Shown: in pieces, positions 1-12,780 of the stretch | How the letters are laid out: each line of letters opens with the position of its first letter | Numbering within the stretch: the first letter of the stretch is position 1 | Source: Dryas octopetala | Taxonomy: Eukaryota > Streptophyta > Magnoliopsida > Rosales > Rosaceae | DNA length: 64,000 nucleotides | Direction of reading: 5' to 3' | Assembly (NCBI GenBank): GCA_963921425.1 | Contig: OY992836.1 | Location: 12,679,304-12,743,303 of the forward strand | The notes under the pieces: model-generated | What the model was told of the DNA's origin: nothing | Database searches by the model: none | Seen by the model: only the letters and a program-made list of their open reading frames with translations | Made by a program: the position numbers and the translations under genes

Positions 1-2286
1 TTGAGATTGGCAAGGACCATAGGATTACTTTCCCAGAACGGAATGGGAGGTCTTCTTCTTCACATGGAAGTGGGGAGGGTCGTGGTGGTGGTGGTGGTAG
101 TGGTGGTGTTGATCAGGCGGCTATGGTGGGCCCTGAAGTTTCTCACTTGGGGTGGGGACACTGGTACACTCTGAGAGAGCTTGAGGCTTCCACAAATGGG
201 TTTGTGCACGAGAATGTTATTGGCGAAGGAGGGTATGGGATTGTTTACCATGGTGTGTTGGAGGACAACACTCAGATTGCTGTCAAGAACTTGCTCAACA
301 ACAAGTATTTTTCTTTGAATTCCCTCTTTTTCTTTTCTAATGTTTTGTTGGACATTTGTGTTCTTGTAATTTGTGGTTTGAGTAGTGCTTGGTTAACTTA
401 ATTTTGTTAAAATTTGTGCTGTATGAGCTTGTGTCATTGAATTGATGGATTGAAAATTGGGTATGCGATAGGGGACAAGCTGAGAAGGAGTTTAAGGTTG
501 AAGTTGAGGCAATTGGACGAGTTCGGCATAAGAATTTAGTTAGATTGCTTGGTTTCTGTGCTGAAGGAGCTCATAGGTACTCTGTTTTTGCCTAATTAAC
601 CTAAGCTTCATTATTTCAATTTTACCCTTTTGGTCTTGCAAACTAGAGTTTATCAATTCTATGGTAATTGATCACAATATCGATTTGACCCAAAATCTTT
701 TTAACTGCTTTGATGTTTCATCTTCAAGTCATTTATGTAGTATTGCTTGTTTCCCTATGTGATAGGATGCTTGTGTATGAGTATGTTAACAATGGGAACT
801 TAGAACAGTGGCTTCATGGGGATGTAGGGCCTTGCAGCCCTCTGACTTGGGAAATTCGAATGAATATCATACTGGGAACAGCAAAAGGGTATGATGCAAA
901 TCAATTTAGAATTCACATTTTTGATTTTACTAATTGATTTTCCTTCCTTCCCCTGCCTCTCATCCGTGGCATTGGTCATAACTTGTAGGTTAACATACCT
1001 TCATGAAGGACTGGAACCCAAGGTTATTCATCGTGATATAAAATCGAGCAACATTTTACTTGACAAGCAGTGGAATTCCAAGGTGTCAGACTTTGGCCTT
1101 GCCAAGCTCATTGGTTCTGAGATGAGCTACATTACTACCCGTGTCATGGGAACATTTGGGTATGTTTGGACAATTGGACCCTCCCTCCATATGCATATAT
1201 GTGTGTGTGTGTGGTCGTGAACTTGCATTAAATATTTTTATGTGATAACAACTTGTTTCTGCCTTTTTGAAGCTATGTAGCTCCTGAATATGCAAGTACG
1301 GGCATGTTGAATGAGAGAAGTGATGTGTATAGCTTTGGGATTCTTATCATGGAGATAATAACTGGAAGGAATCCGGTTGATTATAGCCGACCACCAGAAG
1401 AGGTTTGGACAATATTTCTAAGCACTTTGTTGAGAATACATCTAAATCATTTAAATAATCTTTCTTACGGTTTTCTGTTTTCCCTCTTTCCTCTAATGTT
1501 TCTTTTAATAAAAAGTTGAGAATTTTCAGGTGAACTTAGTTGAGTGGCTTAAGAGGATGGTTGCTAACAGGAATCCAGAGGCAGTATTGGATCCCAAGTT
1601 ACCTCATAAGCCAACTTCTAGGGCATTGAAGCGGACTCTTCTTGTAGCTTTACGTTGTGTGGACCCAAATGCACAGAAGCGGCCAAAAATGGGGCATCTT
1701 GTACATATGCTAGAAGCTGAAGAGGCCCCATTCAAAGATGTATGTATGCGCTTCTGATTGAAAATCAATTTAAGTTCTCTCTGTTTATCTTCCTCTCTTT
1801 TGATTTCTTTTGGTACTTGAAATACTTTCAAGTTCAATATAGCACAATACATAAGAAAGGTAACATATTACATATCACATCGCCTGATGCTGTAAATATG
1901 GAAAGATCAACGATGCTCACAGCACTGATGCTAGCTATAATTCCACTGCTATTCAACCATTTCCTTCTCCATGTAGTTCATTTATACATTATGGTTTATG
2001 ACTTGGTTGGGCCTTACTCTCACCTTTCCCTTAAAATATTCATTTATCCCTTTGATGCTATCATTTCTTCATCTAGATGTTTCAATTAAGTTTTGTAACT
2101 TATCAACTTGTGAACACATTGGTTTAGGATCGTAGATCAAGAAGGGATGCAGGATGCTCGAACGGTGACAATGTGAAGGATGGCTTGAAAGAGAAGCAGG
2201 TAATAGAATCAGGTGATAGTAGTGGGTATGAAAGTGGCATGCATTCCGATAAGACAAGATGGAGACATCAAGATGAAAAGCAGTGA
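1..2286 (+). CDS. Receptor-like Ser/Thr protein kinase, 3' part (At1g01540-like family)
   Basis: The gene is cut by the window edge. Reading starts in frame at base 3. Exons: 3-304, 472-576, 766-888, 989-1159, 1273-1402, 1530-1739 and 2128-2286 (TGA), all with GT/AG introns that keep phase. The product has a Gly/Ser-rich juxtamembrane stretch, then [19 protein letters not shown], a glycine loop (GEGGYGIVY), the catalytic lysine in [20 protein letters not shown], and GTFGYVAPEYA across the exon 4/5 junction. The C-tail is polar. The order and wording of the motifs match the plant RLK group that includes At1g01540 and At4g01330, whose members have one N-terminal membrane segment lying upstream of this window. 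It is an RD kinase (HRD), probably active, with unknown ligand. The family assignment is firm; the exact orthologue is not determined. Confidence 0.93.
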
Positions 2287-3504
2287 AAATTTTGCCAAAC
2301 TCGTTTGAAGTGGGTTGCAGATCTTGTACTCATTCAGAAGCTGGCCATTGCAAATGTTGACAGTGTTAACCAATTACATGGTGGCTTTTACAAGGTTTGC
2401 TGATTTTATAGCTTGTGTTTTGCTCCATATACTTTCTAAAAGAGCATCTTATTCAAAAGTTTTGGCAAATGCCATTTTTCAGTAGAGCTTTGAGCATGAG
2501 CTGTGTAATATAATTTATTTAATCACATTCTTGTCATTGTCAAATAAAAGATTTGCATATATGTAACAAATTCAAATCCAAATGATAGTTCCCTGAATCA
2601 TCTACTGAACTCCTACCTCATTGTCAAGATTGTTGTTGCTGCAGAGAAATGATATTTGGTGGCATTAAGATTTTAATTTACTTGTATGAAGAGGCAAAGA
2701 TGAAACTGGAAGTAACTTGTTTGATCAACCAAGCCCCAAAAGGCCAAAAGTGAAGTCCCTAAACCTAATGGTTTTAGACATTGAAATCATGCTAATTAGG
2801 TGGTCATTTTCAAGCCATTGACACACTATGCACAGCAACTTTTCTTTTACAAACTAGAGTACCTAGGTGACATGCAGAAAAGTTATTTTCAGGGACAACC
2901 CACATGATAGCAATTACAGTTCCTATCAAGTGGGGACACATGCATATGGTCCATTGTTGCAGCTTGTAATTTGTGGCCTCCTTATATATATACTTCATAT
3001 TTAAAAAACTCTAAATAGACAAACATGTTATTCTCAAATAGATTGGACCTTTGGTAATTGTCACAGTTTTGTAATTGATGAAATTATATCCTTGATTTCA
3101 CTTCCATTTCCATAGATCTAATCTTTTTTTTTTTTTTTTAAGTTCCTGCTGGACTAAACTACTGTGGTACTGGCAGATTTCCTGATAAGATCAATCCCTT
3201 CTAGGCCACTCTTTTTCTCTTCTTTTCTTAAAAAAAAAAGGAACAAAAAAAGAAAAAAAAGTTATCAAATTTGGGAAGAAAATGCGTGGCTGCTACCAAC
3301 TAAAACTATCCCCTTGACCGCATTTCTAGGCAACTGGGCAATAAACTTATAATGAATTGATCGACATGCAGGTCCCTTAAAAGTTGTGTGACACTCAGCT
3401 CCCATTTATTTTCGGATTATTGAATGAAGTGAATTTCTATTATTGAATATATCAAACGAGATATTTATTTGAGTTGCACGAAAAAAATTTGAACTTAGGA
3501 TCTC
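2287..3504. other. Kinase 3' UTR and intergenic DNA
   Basis: The kinase 3' UTR probably covers the first few hundred bases. The rest is AT-rich with a poly-T run near 3124-3139 and A-rich runs near 3229-3260. I see no gene or element with defined ends. Confidence 0.5.
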
Positions 3505-3507
3505 TAA

Positions 3508-4393
3508 GGGTGTGTTTGGTAACGTTTTACAAAACGATTTTTCATTTTATAAATTCAAAAAATGACAAAAATGTGTTTGGTTGCTGTATTAAGAAAACAG
3601 TTTTTGAAAAACACAAAATATAATTTCTAGTTTACAGTGTAAATTTAGAAAACGACTAAATGATGTTTTCAGTGAATTTAGAAAACATAGATAACACAGA
3701 TACAAATATAAAAAAATTACAACTAAAAAAAAAAAAAAAACATGTGATCTGCACCTCCTCCCCACCTAGCCAGACCCACCTTCGGCGGCAGCCCTATCCC
3801 CCGCCGCTGCCCACCTCACCCATCTCTCTTCATCTCTCCTCCATTTCTCTATTTCTTTTTTTCTTTTTTTTCTCTCTCTTCCCATCTCTCAAAATATATA
3901 CTTTGTAATCCCTCTATAGTTTCCAATTTCCGCTTCAATAAACGGATCAAAACTCTCCGTAACATCTATGACAGGAAGCTCACGAACCTTAACAACTTTT
4001 ACATAGAGAAAATACATCTGTTCAACTAGATCATAGTTGCTTGCAGTGTTGTCTCCATTAATAATACGGCCACCAACAATTCTTCCACCTCCAAGGTAGT
4101 CGCGCCGACCGAGGTGGGTTGGGTTTTATAAAACTTCTCTTATTTTTAATTATATATTTTATGAAATTAATTAATAATAATTTATAATTAATATCTTTTG
4201 TGAATATAATTATTTGGTTGTAATAATTGGTTAATATCAAATGTGTTTTCATTATTTTTGTTTTATATAATTGCTTTTTAATTACGCTACCAGACGCCTT
4301 CTCATATTTTGAGAATGCAAAATTTAATTTGTCATTTTCATTTACAATACAGTTTTTAGAAAATTGTTATGTAAAACGTTACCAGACCGGCCC
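3508..4393. mobile_element. Tourist-like (PIF/Harbinger) non-autonomous element carrying a gene fragment
   Basis: The left end reads GGGTGTGTTTGGTAACG and continues TTTTAC. The right end, reverse-complemented, reads GGGCCGGTCTGGTAACG and also continues TTTTAC, so the inverted repeats are about 23 bp with few mismatches. Both sides are flanked by TAA (3505-3507 and 4394-4396), the trinucleotide target duplication of PIF/Harbinger elements. There is no transposase in its 886 bp. The interior holds a purine/pyrimidine-rich stretch (3740-3890) and a reverse-strand fragment of a C2-domain gene (3901-4110). Confidence 0.8.
3901..4110 (-). pseudogene. MCTP/FTIP-type C2-domain gene fragment inside the Tourist-like element
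   Basis: The reverse strand is open for 70 codons. It contains LGGGRIVGGRIINGD, then TASNYDLVEQMYFLYVKVV, then VRELPVIDVTESFDPFIEAE and IGNYRGITK. This matches the linker and start of an internal C2 domain in plant multiple-C2-domain and transmembrane-region proteins (FTIP1/QUIRKY family), where similar GGG-linker, YDLVEQM, VRVVKARELP and DPFVE/GNYRG motifs occur. The frame meets a stop at 3889-3891, just past the conserved part. It is far too short to be functional, since family members are around 800-1000 residues. Recognition is from motif memory, not a search. Confidence 0.72.
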
Positions 4394-4489
4394 TAATATT
4401 GTGGCAAAAAATATTACTAAATCAATAGCTAGTTAGTCTAGTGAGAAATTACGCTTATCATATTCTATTTTGAAACATAATAAATTAAA

Positions 4490-5236
4490 ATGTTCATTGA
4501 TTTTAACTACTAAATTTCAATAACTTTTTAATTTAGGTACCAAAATTAAATAGCATTTTAGATTAGGTACTAGTTGAAAGGTCAAAAAAATTAATAAAGT
4601 AAAAGGTATTAGAATTTACATATATTACATCACATGCCACTACAATAAAAAAATAAAAAAAATTTTATATCACAAATATTACATTAATTTATACTATATT
4701 GTATTAAAAAAAATCAATCCAGTCACAACTTAACTGTGATTGTCTTGGTAAATTGAAAGAGACAACTCACACCACTATACTATATATTATTTTGAGTAAA
4801 AATATTGTTTTGACATCTATTTATACTATATTGTAGTATAATTTCTCTAAAAAAAAATTCAATTAAGTCACAACTTAACTGTGACTGTCTCACAACTTAG
4901 ATGTGACTGTCGTTCAGTCACAACTAAATTTGAAGTTGTGAGTGTCGTACAGTCACAATTAAATGTGAAGTTGAGACTACATTAGCAAATTTTCAAGATA
5001 ATATAAAAGTCTCAAGGACAATTTTGTTAAAATCTTATAAATTTTAACTATCACTCATCATATGTAGGCCAAAAGATAAAATTGTCAAATGGAAAAGGCT
5101 CAAATCAAAGAGGCCAATATATTTGTGACCTAATCTAAAAAACTACATTTAAATTTGTAGTTCAATTGAAAAATTATATGGTCTTCATGCTATACTAAAA
5201 AATTATTGAGATTTGGTATTTAATCCTAATTTTCTA
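4490..5236. mobile_element. Mutator-type MITE, copy 1 (747 bp)
   Basis: A perfect 9-bp direct repeat TAAATTAAA flanks it at 4481-4489 and 5237-5245. The termini are imperfect inverted repeats: the left begins ATGTTCATTGATTTT, and the right ends TTTAATCCTAATTTTCTA. Two shorter relatives lie at 36349 and 56212. The interior has repeated short inverted motifs around CAGTCACAACT/GTGACTGT. There is no coding capacity. A 9-bp TSD is typical of the Mutator superfamily. Confidence 0.78.
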
Positions 5237-5245
5237 TAAATTAAA

Positions 5246-5939
5246 TTGAAGGAAAGTCTATATGTGATATAAATACACTTTTACCCTTGGATGTTGTCAG
5301 AGTTTATATTTTTTATAATAGAGTACAGTTTTCTACCATTAAATCTAAATATGTTAAATTTAGTGGCTGTACCGCATGAGTTCTTGTAAAAAAAAAAAAA
5401 ACAAGTGGCCCCTAACATTTCATTATGTTGCCCAGCACTGTGAGAACTGAGAGCTAAGTTTATATAATAATAGGCTATACACCGTCACAGAGTCCACTGT
5501 TAGGATCACAATTATGTCCCGCCCACATATCAATGGGCACCACCTTGTATTCTGTAGGTGGCAAAAGGAATTTTGAAATTTGGACAATTGGACTATCATC
5601 AGTTCATCACCCAACTTGGAGACATAACATAACATAAGATATTGTTATGCCAAAATGTATAAAAGAAAAGGAAAGAAAAACAGAAAATTTGTTGTCCAAA
5701 AATTGTTACGTTTTATAATTTTATTAACTTATATTCAAATAGATGATTATATTAGTCAAAGCATATGAGAAGTTCACCATACATTTCCGAATTTTTCATA
5801 CTTACCCGAAGACCCTAAGAAATTATACTCATAAAATTTGAATGATAAGACTCAATAAATACTTTTAAAAAATTATGTCCGTGAGGTTCAAAAATTACAA
5901 GGGTGCAAATGTGCAATGCAACAAGCAAAAGGGCAAAAA
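5246..5939. other. Intergenic DNA downstream of the PLC-like gene
   Basis: AT-rich sequence with a poly-A run near 5389-5401. It probably includes the 3' UTR of the minus-strand PLC-like gene. No other feature is seen. Confidence 0.4.
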
Positions 5940-8900
5940 TTATATCCAAATTGAGACAGTCATAGCCAAAACTGTTCCACACAACCATTGCAGCCGGACT
6001 GATTTGCTATCCCGAGAAGCAGAGTTACTGCCGGGAGCTTGAGGTGAAGAGGTGGTGGTGGCGGCAGCCGGGGGAGGGGGAGAGAGTACTGGGACATCGC
6101 ACGTACCAGATGTAGCATTTGCCTGCTCATACATGATAGATTACAAGCCGAACTCAAATGATTGTACTATTTTCCTTGCTTGATCAATTCATAAAGTTCT
6201 AATGGTAAATTTCAAACATAAAAAGAAGTAAAGGTTGCAAACCTTGCAATATGTAATTCTGTCACAGCCACATGTCAGATGACCATTTGCTTCATCCACT
6301 GCTTCTGGGGCTCCCCCGCCGTCACTTTTCTGCAACAGAGAGAAAATCAATAGGTTAGGCAAATGCATGTCAATCTGTCCTTTGTTCTAATTGACCCTGT
6401 TGCAAGGATTTTCCAATGGAAAATGTGTCAAAGCATACCTGGTAATAATCAACAGCAATGAAGTTTGGCCACCGTTTCCCAGCTGCAGCATAACACGTTT
6501 TTGTCATGCTCATTAAGGGAGCTGAATTGTCTCCGCAACTTGCTGATGCATTGGGAAGATCTCGAAAATAGTTCACGAGAACCAGTTTTTTAGATTTTGT
6601 GTCCATAGGAGATGATTCAGCACGATTCGGACACGAACCATTTACCATCCCGCCATTTCCATCTGAGAATTTAGTACACAAACAAAATTGAGGAAAATCT
6701 TTAGTTAGGAACTTAATCTTTAGAAGTGCAGTATTAATCATATGATGTTGAGACTTTGGTTTTAACCTAAAAGCTGTTACATCCTTCAAAAGTGCAAGAA
6801 GTACCCAAATGAATGAATATAGACTTTGGAACAAACATCAAATAAACTATCTGGTGAGGTGCATACCATTATTGATCATATTGCACATATTCTTTCATAA
6901 TGCGTAAAACCAGTGTGTAGGGTCCTGAGTTGAAGTTGTATTTCCTTGAATAAACTAAAAACTAGACGGCTTGAAAAGTTTAAGAAATGGGACTCACATT
7001 GATTTTCTACCACATAGTTCCACTCATAAGCAATTCCATCTGAAGCCTCTTTAGCTGACTTAGAGGTGAAGACCACCAACCTCTGATTGTTCTTGACCAT
7101 ATCATCAACAGTTGGCCAATCTTCCCCATTCGTTGGCATTCGAGCAATTGGGAACATATATTTTTTGAGGTCAGCTGCATTAAAGACGTTTATCAAGCCA
7201 CTTGGAGATGTTACATAATCCTCGATAAAAATGGTCACAATCTCTGAGGGGTTTGCGTCCAGAAACGCTCTAATCTCTTTCAGCACGTTAACAGCAGGTT
7301 GCTGCAGAGAACATTGGTGCACAAGCAAAATCAGTAAATCAAAAGCAGCATTTTACTATAATAAAATTGATTAAGAGTGAAGTTAAACTGCTGATAAAAT
7401 TTTTTTGAAGCACTTACAAATGCTGTGAAGTTGTAACACTTGCCACCAGTTGAGTGACATAACCAGATGTCGTTGTTGAAGTCATACATATCCAGCATAA
7501 ACCCTCGAACGCCATTCTACCAAGATATAAAAAAAATAAAAATAAAAACCATAGAAAGGGTCTTTAGCAGAACATTTGAAACAAGTAAAATCTAATCGAA
7601 CTTTAACACAAAAAAGTAGAAATTTAAAAGAAAAACTTTCAGAAGAAATAATTCACTTTAATACATTTAGATACACCTAAACCAGAAAAATCAGTGGTAG
7701 GAAGTAGACTTTCAGCATAACTGCATGGAGGGTGTTGAATGCTTTAGGTGGGTTTGGTGGATGCTTGTCCTTTAATCTAAATAATAAACACCCAAATAGG
7801 TTCTATTTCTTATTTCTTAATCCAAGGGACAGGTATTTTAGCAAAAAGAAAAGGGGGACAGCTAATACATGTGCATCAATGACCACTCACAGACCCACAT
7901 ATGCTTAATTTGGTACTTTTCATTGTTTTAGAACCCTTTTGATCTTTTCCCTTGTTAGCTTTTGCTTCACAATCCTGTCTACCCCTTAAAAACAATCATG
8001 CTTTTCAACCTATTGATGTGCAACACACACCAAATGGGATTTGACTTTGAGATCTCTGGGTTTAAACTTTACTGTATGTAAAACACACACACACTAACAC
8101 ACACCAAATGACTAAAGTTCAACATGAGCCAACTTGCTCTAGATTTAGTGCCACGTCATCATCAACCAAATAAGAAAGTAAATGAAGAATAATCTATAAA
8201 AAATGAATAATATAAACAAATGAAGAATAATATAGAAAATCACGCCCGTTCAAAATGTTCTTTTCCTCTTTGGTCTGGTCAACCTATTGACTCTTGACTA
8301 AAGTTCCACCGAGCCACATTGGCATGCAAGGATATTTACGTTTCCAATAAAGAAAAAAAATCCAACTTTCAATCAATAATTAAATTTCAAAAAAAAAATT
8401 TCAATTTCGTTGAAAATTAAAATAAAAATAATTGAAACTTTTAATAAAATTTTGATAATTTCATTTGGTAGTATTTCAAAACCTTAAAAAAATAGAAATT
8501 TCGAGATTTAATTCAATGCTTTCAATTACCCAAAAATAGTTTTCGACCAAAAATAATAAAAAACAAACTGTCAAAAACAGAACAAAAACGAAGGGCACAG
8601 CACAGCTACAGAACAGAGGAATATTAAAAAAAACAGAGAAACAAGAAAAGAAAAAAGAGAAAAACTTACATTGAGTTGAGAGGTAACGGTGTCATTCTGG
8701 TTCATTGGAGCGATAATTAAGGAGCCAGTGGAGGACCTCGCCCCAGCTAGAGAGAACGAGTTGTGGGTCGTTAGCCATGAATACTGATTGAATGGCAGGT
8801 CTTTTACCTAATAATAATAATTATATTAATCGCCAATTACAAATCATACCTGCAACCCTCGTGCACAAACTAATAACGCATTAATTAAACACAACGAATT

Positions 8901-9227
8901 TATGTAATTTAATGAAGAAAATGATTACTTTTGATGTGGGGTTGGTGGGTTGAATCCGGGTGCATCTGGGTCGGGTATTGCCGTTTGCTGCGCATGTCTG
9001 GCAGTTCAACCCGGCGTCGCAGTCACCGTCTTTGGAACAAGTCTCTCCGATCTGTTTGGCATTTGGGAAAAAACCCAGAAGTTAAAAAACTGATATAGAG
9101 AAAATGAATTACGATATAAGCTGAAAAAAAGGAAAAAAGAAAAAACCTTGAGACTGGAAGAGGAAGAAAATAGGCAAACGCAGATGAACAGGGCTTGAAG
9201 CTGGGGACTAATTAAGAAAGTTCCCAT
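5940..9227 (-). CDS. PI-PLC X-domain-containing protein, likely GPI-anchored
   Basis: Eight exons on the minus strand, all with GT/AG borders: 9147-9227, 8929-9051, 8670-8807, 7418-7516, 6998-7301, 6439-6662, 6243-6329 and 5940-6122 (412 codons plus stop). The N-terminus is a signal peptide ([20 protein letters not shown]). Next comes a Cys-rich segment ([17 protein letters not shown]), then the PLC-X core with LTTHNSF (first catalytic His), [36 protein letters not shown] and [10 protein letters not shown], then [15 protein letters not shown] Pro/Ser/Thr stretch and a hydrophobic C-tail follow, as expected for GPI anchoring. There is no Y or C2 domain, so it is not a canonical plant PLC; its substrate is unknown. 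Length and layout fit At5g67130, about 426 residues. The third intron (7517-8669) is long. Confidence 0.92.
8388..8524. repeat. Dispersed AT-rich repeat, copy A (inside a PLC-like gene intron)
   Basis: It shares blocks with 9866-9992 in the same orientation: TTTCGTTRAAAWTTAAA, then ATTGAAACTTTTAAYAAA, then TTTTGATAATTTCATTT, then CTTAAAAAAA..GAAATTT and TTAATTC.ATGCTTT. It is probably a decayed transposable-element piece. Its class is unknown. Confidence 0.55.
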
Positions 9228-9865
9228 TTTGATATGCTCTCTGCAAAATTGAAGAAGTACCAAAAGAAGCAAGAAATAAAAAAGGGTTAAAAATGGGTTA
9301 GTTAATGTGAATGTGGGGTTTATGGTGGCAAAAGAAGAAAGCTTACCTTATAAATTTCCTCCAGGTTTCACTTTTCTTTCTGGGTTTTGGCTACAAAATC
9401 CAGGTTTCACTTATGAATGTGTTTTTTTTGGTTTAAAAGTGGGGGAAAAAGAGCGTAGTAGTTGCCTTTTCCCTCTCTTTTTCCTCGTAAGGAAGGCGGG
9501 GTGGGGTGGGGTTGGATTTTTTTTTTTTTTTTTTTCCTTTTGGACAGAAGTTCCCTGTGACTTCTGGGTTACGTTGACATATGGCTATAGAAGCAAAGAC
9601 AGAAGAGAAGAACAACAATATGGAGGTGTCGTATGATGTTTTGGCTTACCAAGGTTGTCATTTTGTCAATGTGATAACTCAACAAGGTTTGGTGTGAGTC
9701 ATACAAGTCTCTCAAGGAAACGCGTTGTAGTAGTCCCGTTAGGTGCGGAGCTCTTTGTCGCTTTCGCACCTCTTTACTTTTTTTTTGGTCACTTAGCATC
9801 TCTTTACTTTTTATAAAGGAATTAAATTTTAGATTTTAAGAAAATTTTAAAGGTTAAAAAATATG
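9228..9865. promoter_or_regulatory. PLC-like gene 5' UTR and promoter region
   Basis: Sequence immediately upstream of the minus-strand start codon at 9227. It contains a G-rich and poly-T tract (9498-9536). A TTTATAAG-like sequence on the minus strand near 9345-9353 could be a TATA element, but this is weak. Confidence 0.3.
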
Positions 9866-9992
9866 AAATTTTTGAAATTTTTTTCGATTTCGTTAAAATT
9901 TAAACTAAAAAAATTGAAACTTTTAACAAAGTTTTGATAATTTCATTTTGCCTTAAAAAAACGATGAAATTTTCGAAACTTAATTCCATGCT
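9866..9992. repeat. Dispersed AT-rich repeat, copy B
   Basis: Direct-orientation relative of 8388-8524. The tail (CCTTAAAAAAACGATGAAATT..TTAATTCC) also resembles the sequence at about 41275-41310, which suggests a dispersed family. Confidence 0.5.
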
Positions 9993-10947
9993 TTTTCTTT
10001 ATTCTCTAAATCTCTATTATTACAATTTTTTTTTTTATGAAAATTATTATTTTTAGACAGCTGAAAAACTTGTTTTTTAGACCACTTCAGTTACACTTGA
10101 AACTCCTACAACAAACATCTTTACTATTACGAGGTAAACTTATATGCAACGGTGTTATACAATTTGTGTCACGTATTTACAAGTCATCTGCTAGTCACAT
10201 AATGTAGATATGTGAGACATTTGTTATATACAATGGTAAGTTTTTATTGTTTTACTAAAATCAAGATCTTAAAAGTCAAATTAACAAAGGACTTCACAAG
10301 ATAAAATTTCTTATTTAAGATGCATGATACAAAATTTGAATGTCCCAATACAATATTTATAAAATTTCCCAATATTTTACCGTTTGATTAATATAATTTT
10401 GATTTGCAATTTTATGTGTAACCGTAACATTATGTGATAATAAGTGTATAATTTTTAAGAGTATTATTTAAGATTTAAAATTTTAAATATTAATAATCAT
10501 ACACATATTATAATTTAAGTATACTAAAACACCAACAAACCAATAAAAAAGTGCCAATGGCACTCCTTATTCTTTATAAAATTTAAAAAAAAAAAAAAGA
10601 AAAAAGGAGGAAGAATAAAGAAAGGGGAAATTCAAGGCGTGCTAAAACTCGAAAGAAAAGAAACACGTTTGGTTTGGGGTTCTAGAAGTATTTATTGATT
10701 TGCAACCCTGTCAAGTCTCAATTAGTAAATCTATTTATTTAATTAATACATCGTATTTGCAGCCTTATACGACTGAATATCTGATTTGTCCAAGAATATT
10801 AATATGAAGCAAAGCCGTCCCAGTAAGTAAACTTGATTGCTTTCAATTTGTGTTTTGATTTCCTTGTAGACTTCAAGAAACTTCCAGTGCAGAAAAAAGC
10901 ACATTTGAGCTGCTGGGCATATCATATGGGAATGAAATTAACGGCGT

Positions 10948-11238
10948 AGATGGTTTCAAAGTGACACAAATTTTATAAAAAATCATGGATTCGTTATTTT
11001 CAACGTCCATGACCAAGATTATTTATGTGACACGTTAACTTTTATACAGTAATCTTCAATTGAATGAAATGGGGCAGGTTGGACCAATTCGTAATTTCAA
11101 GGTATATATAGCTGTCCAGAGTGGGAATTGGTATGCAGTGCTTCTGATTATTTCTGGTTCATCAATATTAATTAACTTGTATTTCATCTTGGAATTCATC
11201 ATCCCAATTCACACAATGATGTTAACTGCTGTTTGAGC
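10948..11238. repeat. Direct repeat, left copy (about 290 bp)
   Basis: Begins GATGGTTTCAAAGTGACAC and ends CACAATGATGTTAACTG. It matches 12917-13218 over nearly its full length with small indels and substitutions. The copies are in the same orientation, about 2 kb apart. Confidence 0.75.
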
Positions 11239-12599
11239 ACGTACTAGTTCCATATTGGATGGAGATCAAGTGTTCAATATATAAGAACTTAGATTTTTTA
11301 AGATACATGGTAATTCTATATGGTATAAGAGCTATTGGGTATTTTTCACCTTAAGGCTTTCACATAAGAACTTCTGGACCCCCAAAAAAAGAGCTGTATT
11401 CACGTCTATGACTACTCAAAAGAATATGAAAGAAGGATTTCACGCGAGGAGGTGTTGAGCATTAATATCATATATATATATATATATATCAGTTGAGCTA
11501 AGTGGCTAACAAAGTTATATATATATACTCACTGAGTCTCTTCATCTATGTTTAAATTTTTAGGTCGATCCCTTTTAATAGTAATAACATTGTCGTTTAT
11601 CCACCTAAAGATTTGACAATGTTGTTTAATTGTGAAAGCATATAACTAGGTCCAATCTGATCTATAGGTATACTACAACAAAATTGACTTTTGATGACAT
11701 TTGATTAATATACGTATCTCAAAATTTTACTTCTCCACTTATTGCAAAATTTTCTCAATTTCAAAATGCGTTAGTAGTGAAATATTATATGCATGAGACT
11801 CAAAATATCGTGCTAAAGAACATTTGGTATCAAATTTCTAGAACTTTTTTTTTTTTTTTCATATTTATAGATGAAATAAATAAGAAATTTTTTGGAAACA
11901 GATCTAAATAGAATATCAAACACCCCTTAATTAGTTTCTTTACTTCTTCCTTTGTTTGTATAGACCGTCTAGTAGTTATTCCTTTGTTTTAAGTGTTGCC
12001 GCAAGTTGTTTTTTTTTTTTTTTTGGTCTGAATGCCGCAAATTGGTTAAGAAATAAGAGTTTGGGATGAATCTTTAACACACTTTTCTAATTGTGTTTTA
12101 TGTTCAGGCTTAAACTAATTAGATTTGCTTTGTTTAAACAAAACCCAATATATTTGCTAATTATATTGGGTTTGTTTTTGTCAAGTTATGGGCCTATGGC
12201 CCAGCCCACAAGTTGGTTTAATAAGAAAGGCCTTTATCTGGTCTTATTCACACTAGCTTTATTAATTAGAATGACTTTTGTTGCCTTTATTTTTTGAAGT
12301 AGTAGGTTTTGTTTGCCAAGTTTTGATTTAGACATGCTCTCCCAGTTTCGTAAGTGGGAGTGGATAAATATATGACAGACTCCAAAGAGCATTTGATGAT
12401 AGCATAATGCCTTCCAACTAAGTCATCCATATCGTCATCCATGTCAAATTGATCGTTCAGATACGGGCTAAGACCATGAGTTCCAACTGCTGGTATATAT
12501 AATTGCCTCGGTGATTATGCTCAAAGGTTAGAATAGTTTAAGCGAGTCAAGTTATGGTCTTGTTCGTGGAAATGGAGTGGAGCATATTAATCAATTAAT

Positions 12600-12780
12600 C
12601 TCTTTCACCTAAAGAAGCTCAGTGTCACCGATTGTCATAAGCTATCTGCCTTGCCTGAAAGGATTGGGAATGTGGTCAATTTACAAGTGTTGAGGCTAAT
12701 TAAGGTCTTGTACAAGCTTGATACAGTTGCCATTCTTAAGCTTCCTAGGAAACACACGCATAAATGGTGGTCAAAGAAGA
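12600..12780 (+). pseudogene. NB-LRR-type leucine-rich-repeat relic
   Basis: One frame reads KKLSVTDCHKLSALPERIGN, continuing VVNLQVLRL, then loses similarity and stops at about 12790. The pattern L..L.L..C..L..LP..IG.L.NL..LRL is typical of LRRs in plant NB-LRR resistance proteins, especially the RPW8-type CC-NB-LRR group. No NB-ARC motif is present nearby. I read it as a short decayed fragment. Confidence 0.45.

Noticed and set aside
9307-9636. 109-codon plus-strand ORF upstream of the PLC-like gene
   Set aside because: It runs through the probable promoter and a poly-T tract giving a poly-Phe stretch. No homology is recognised.
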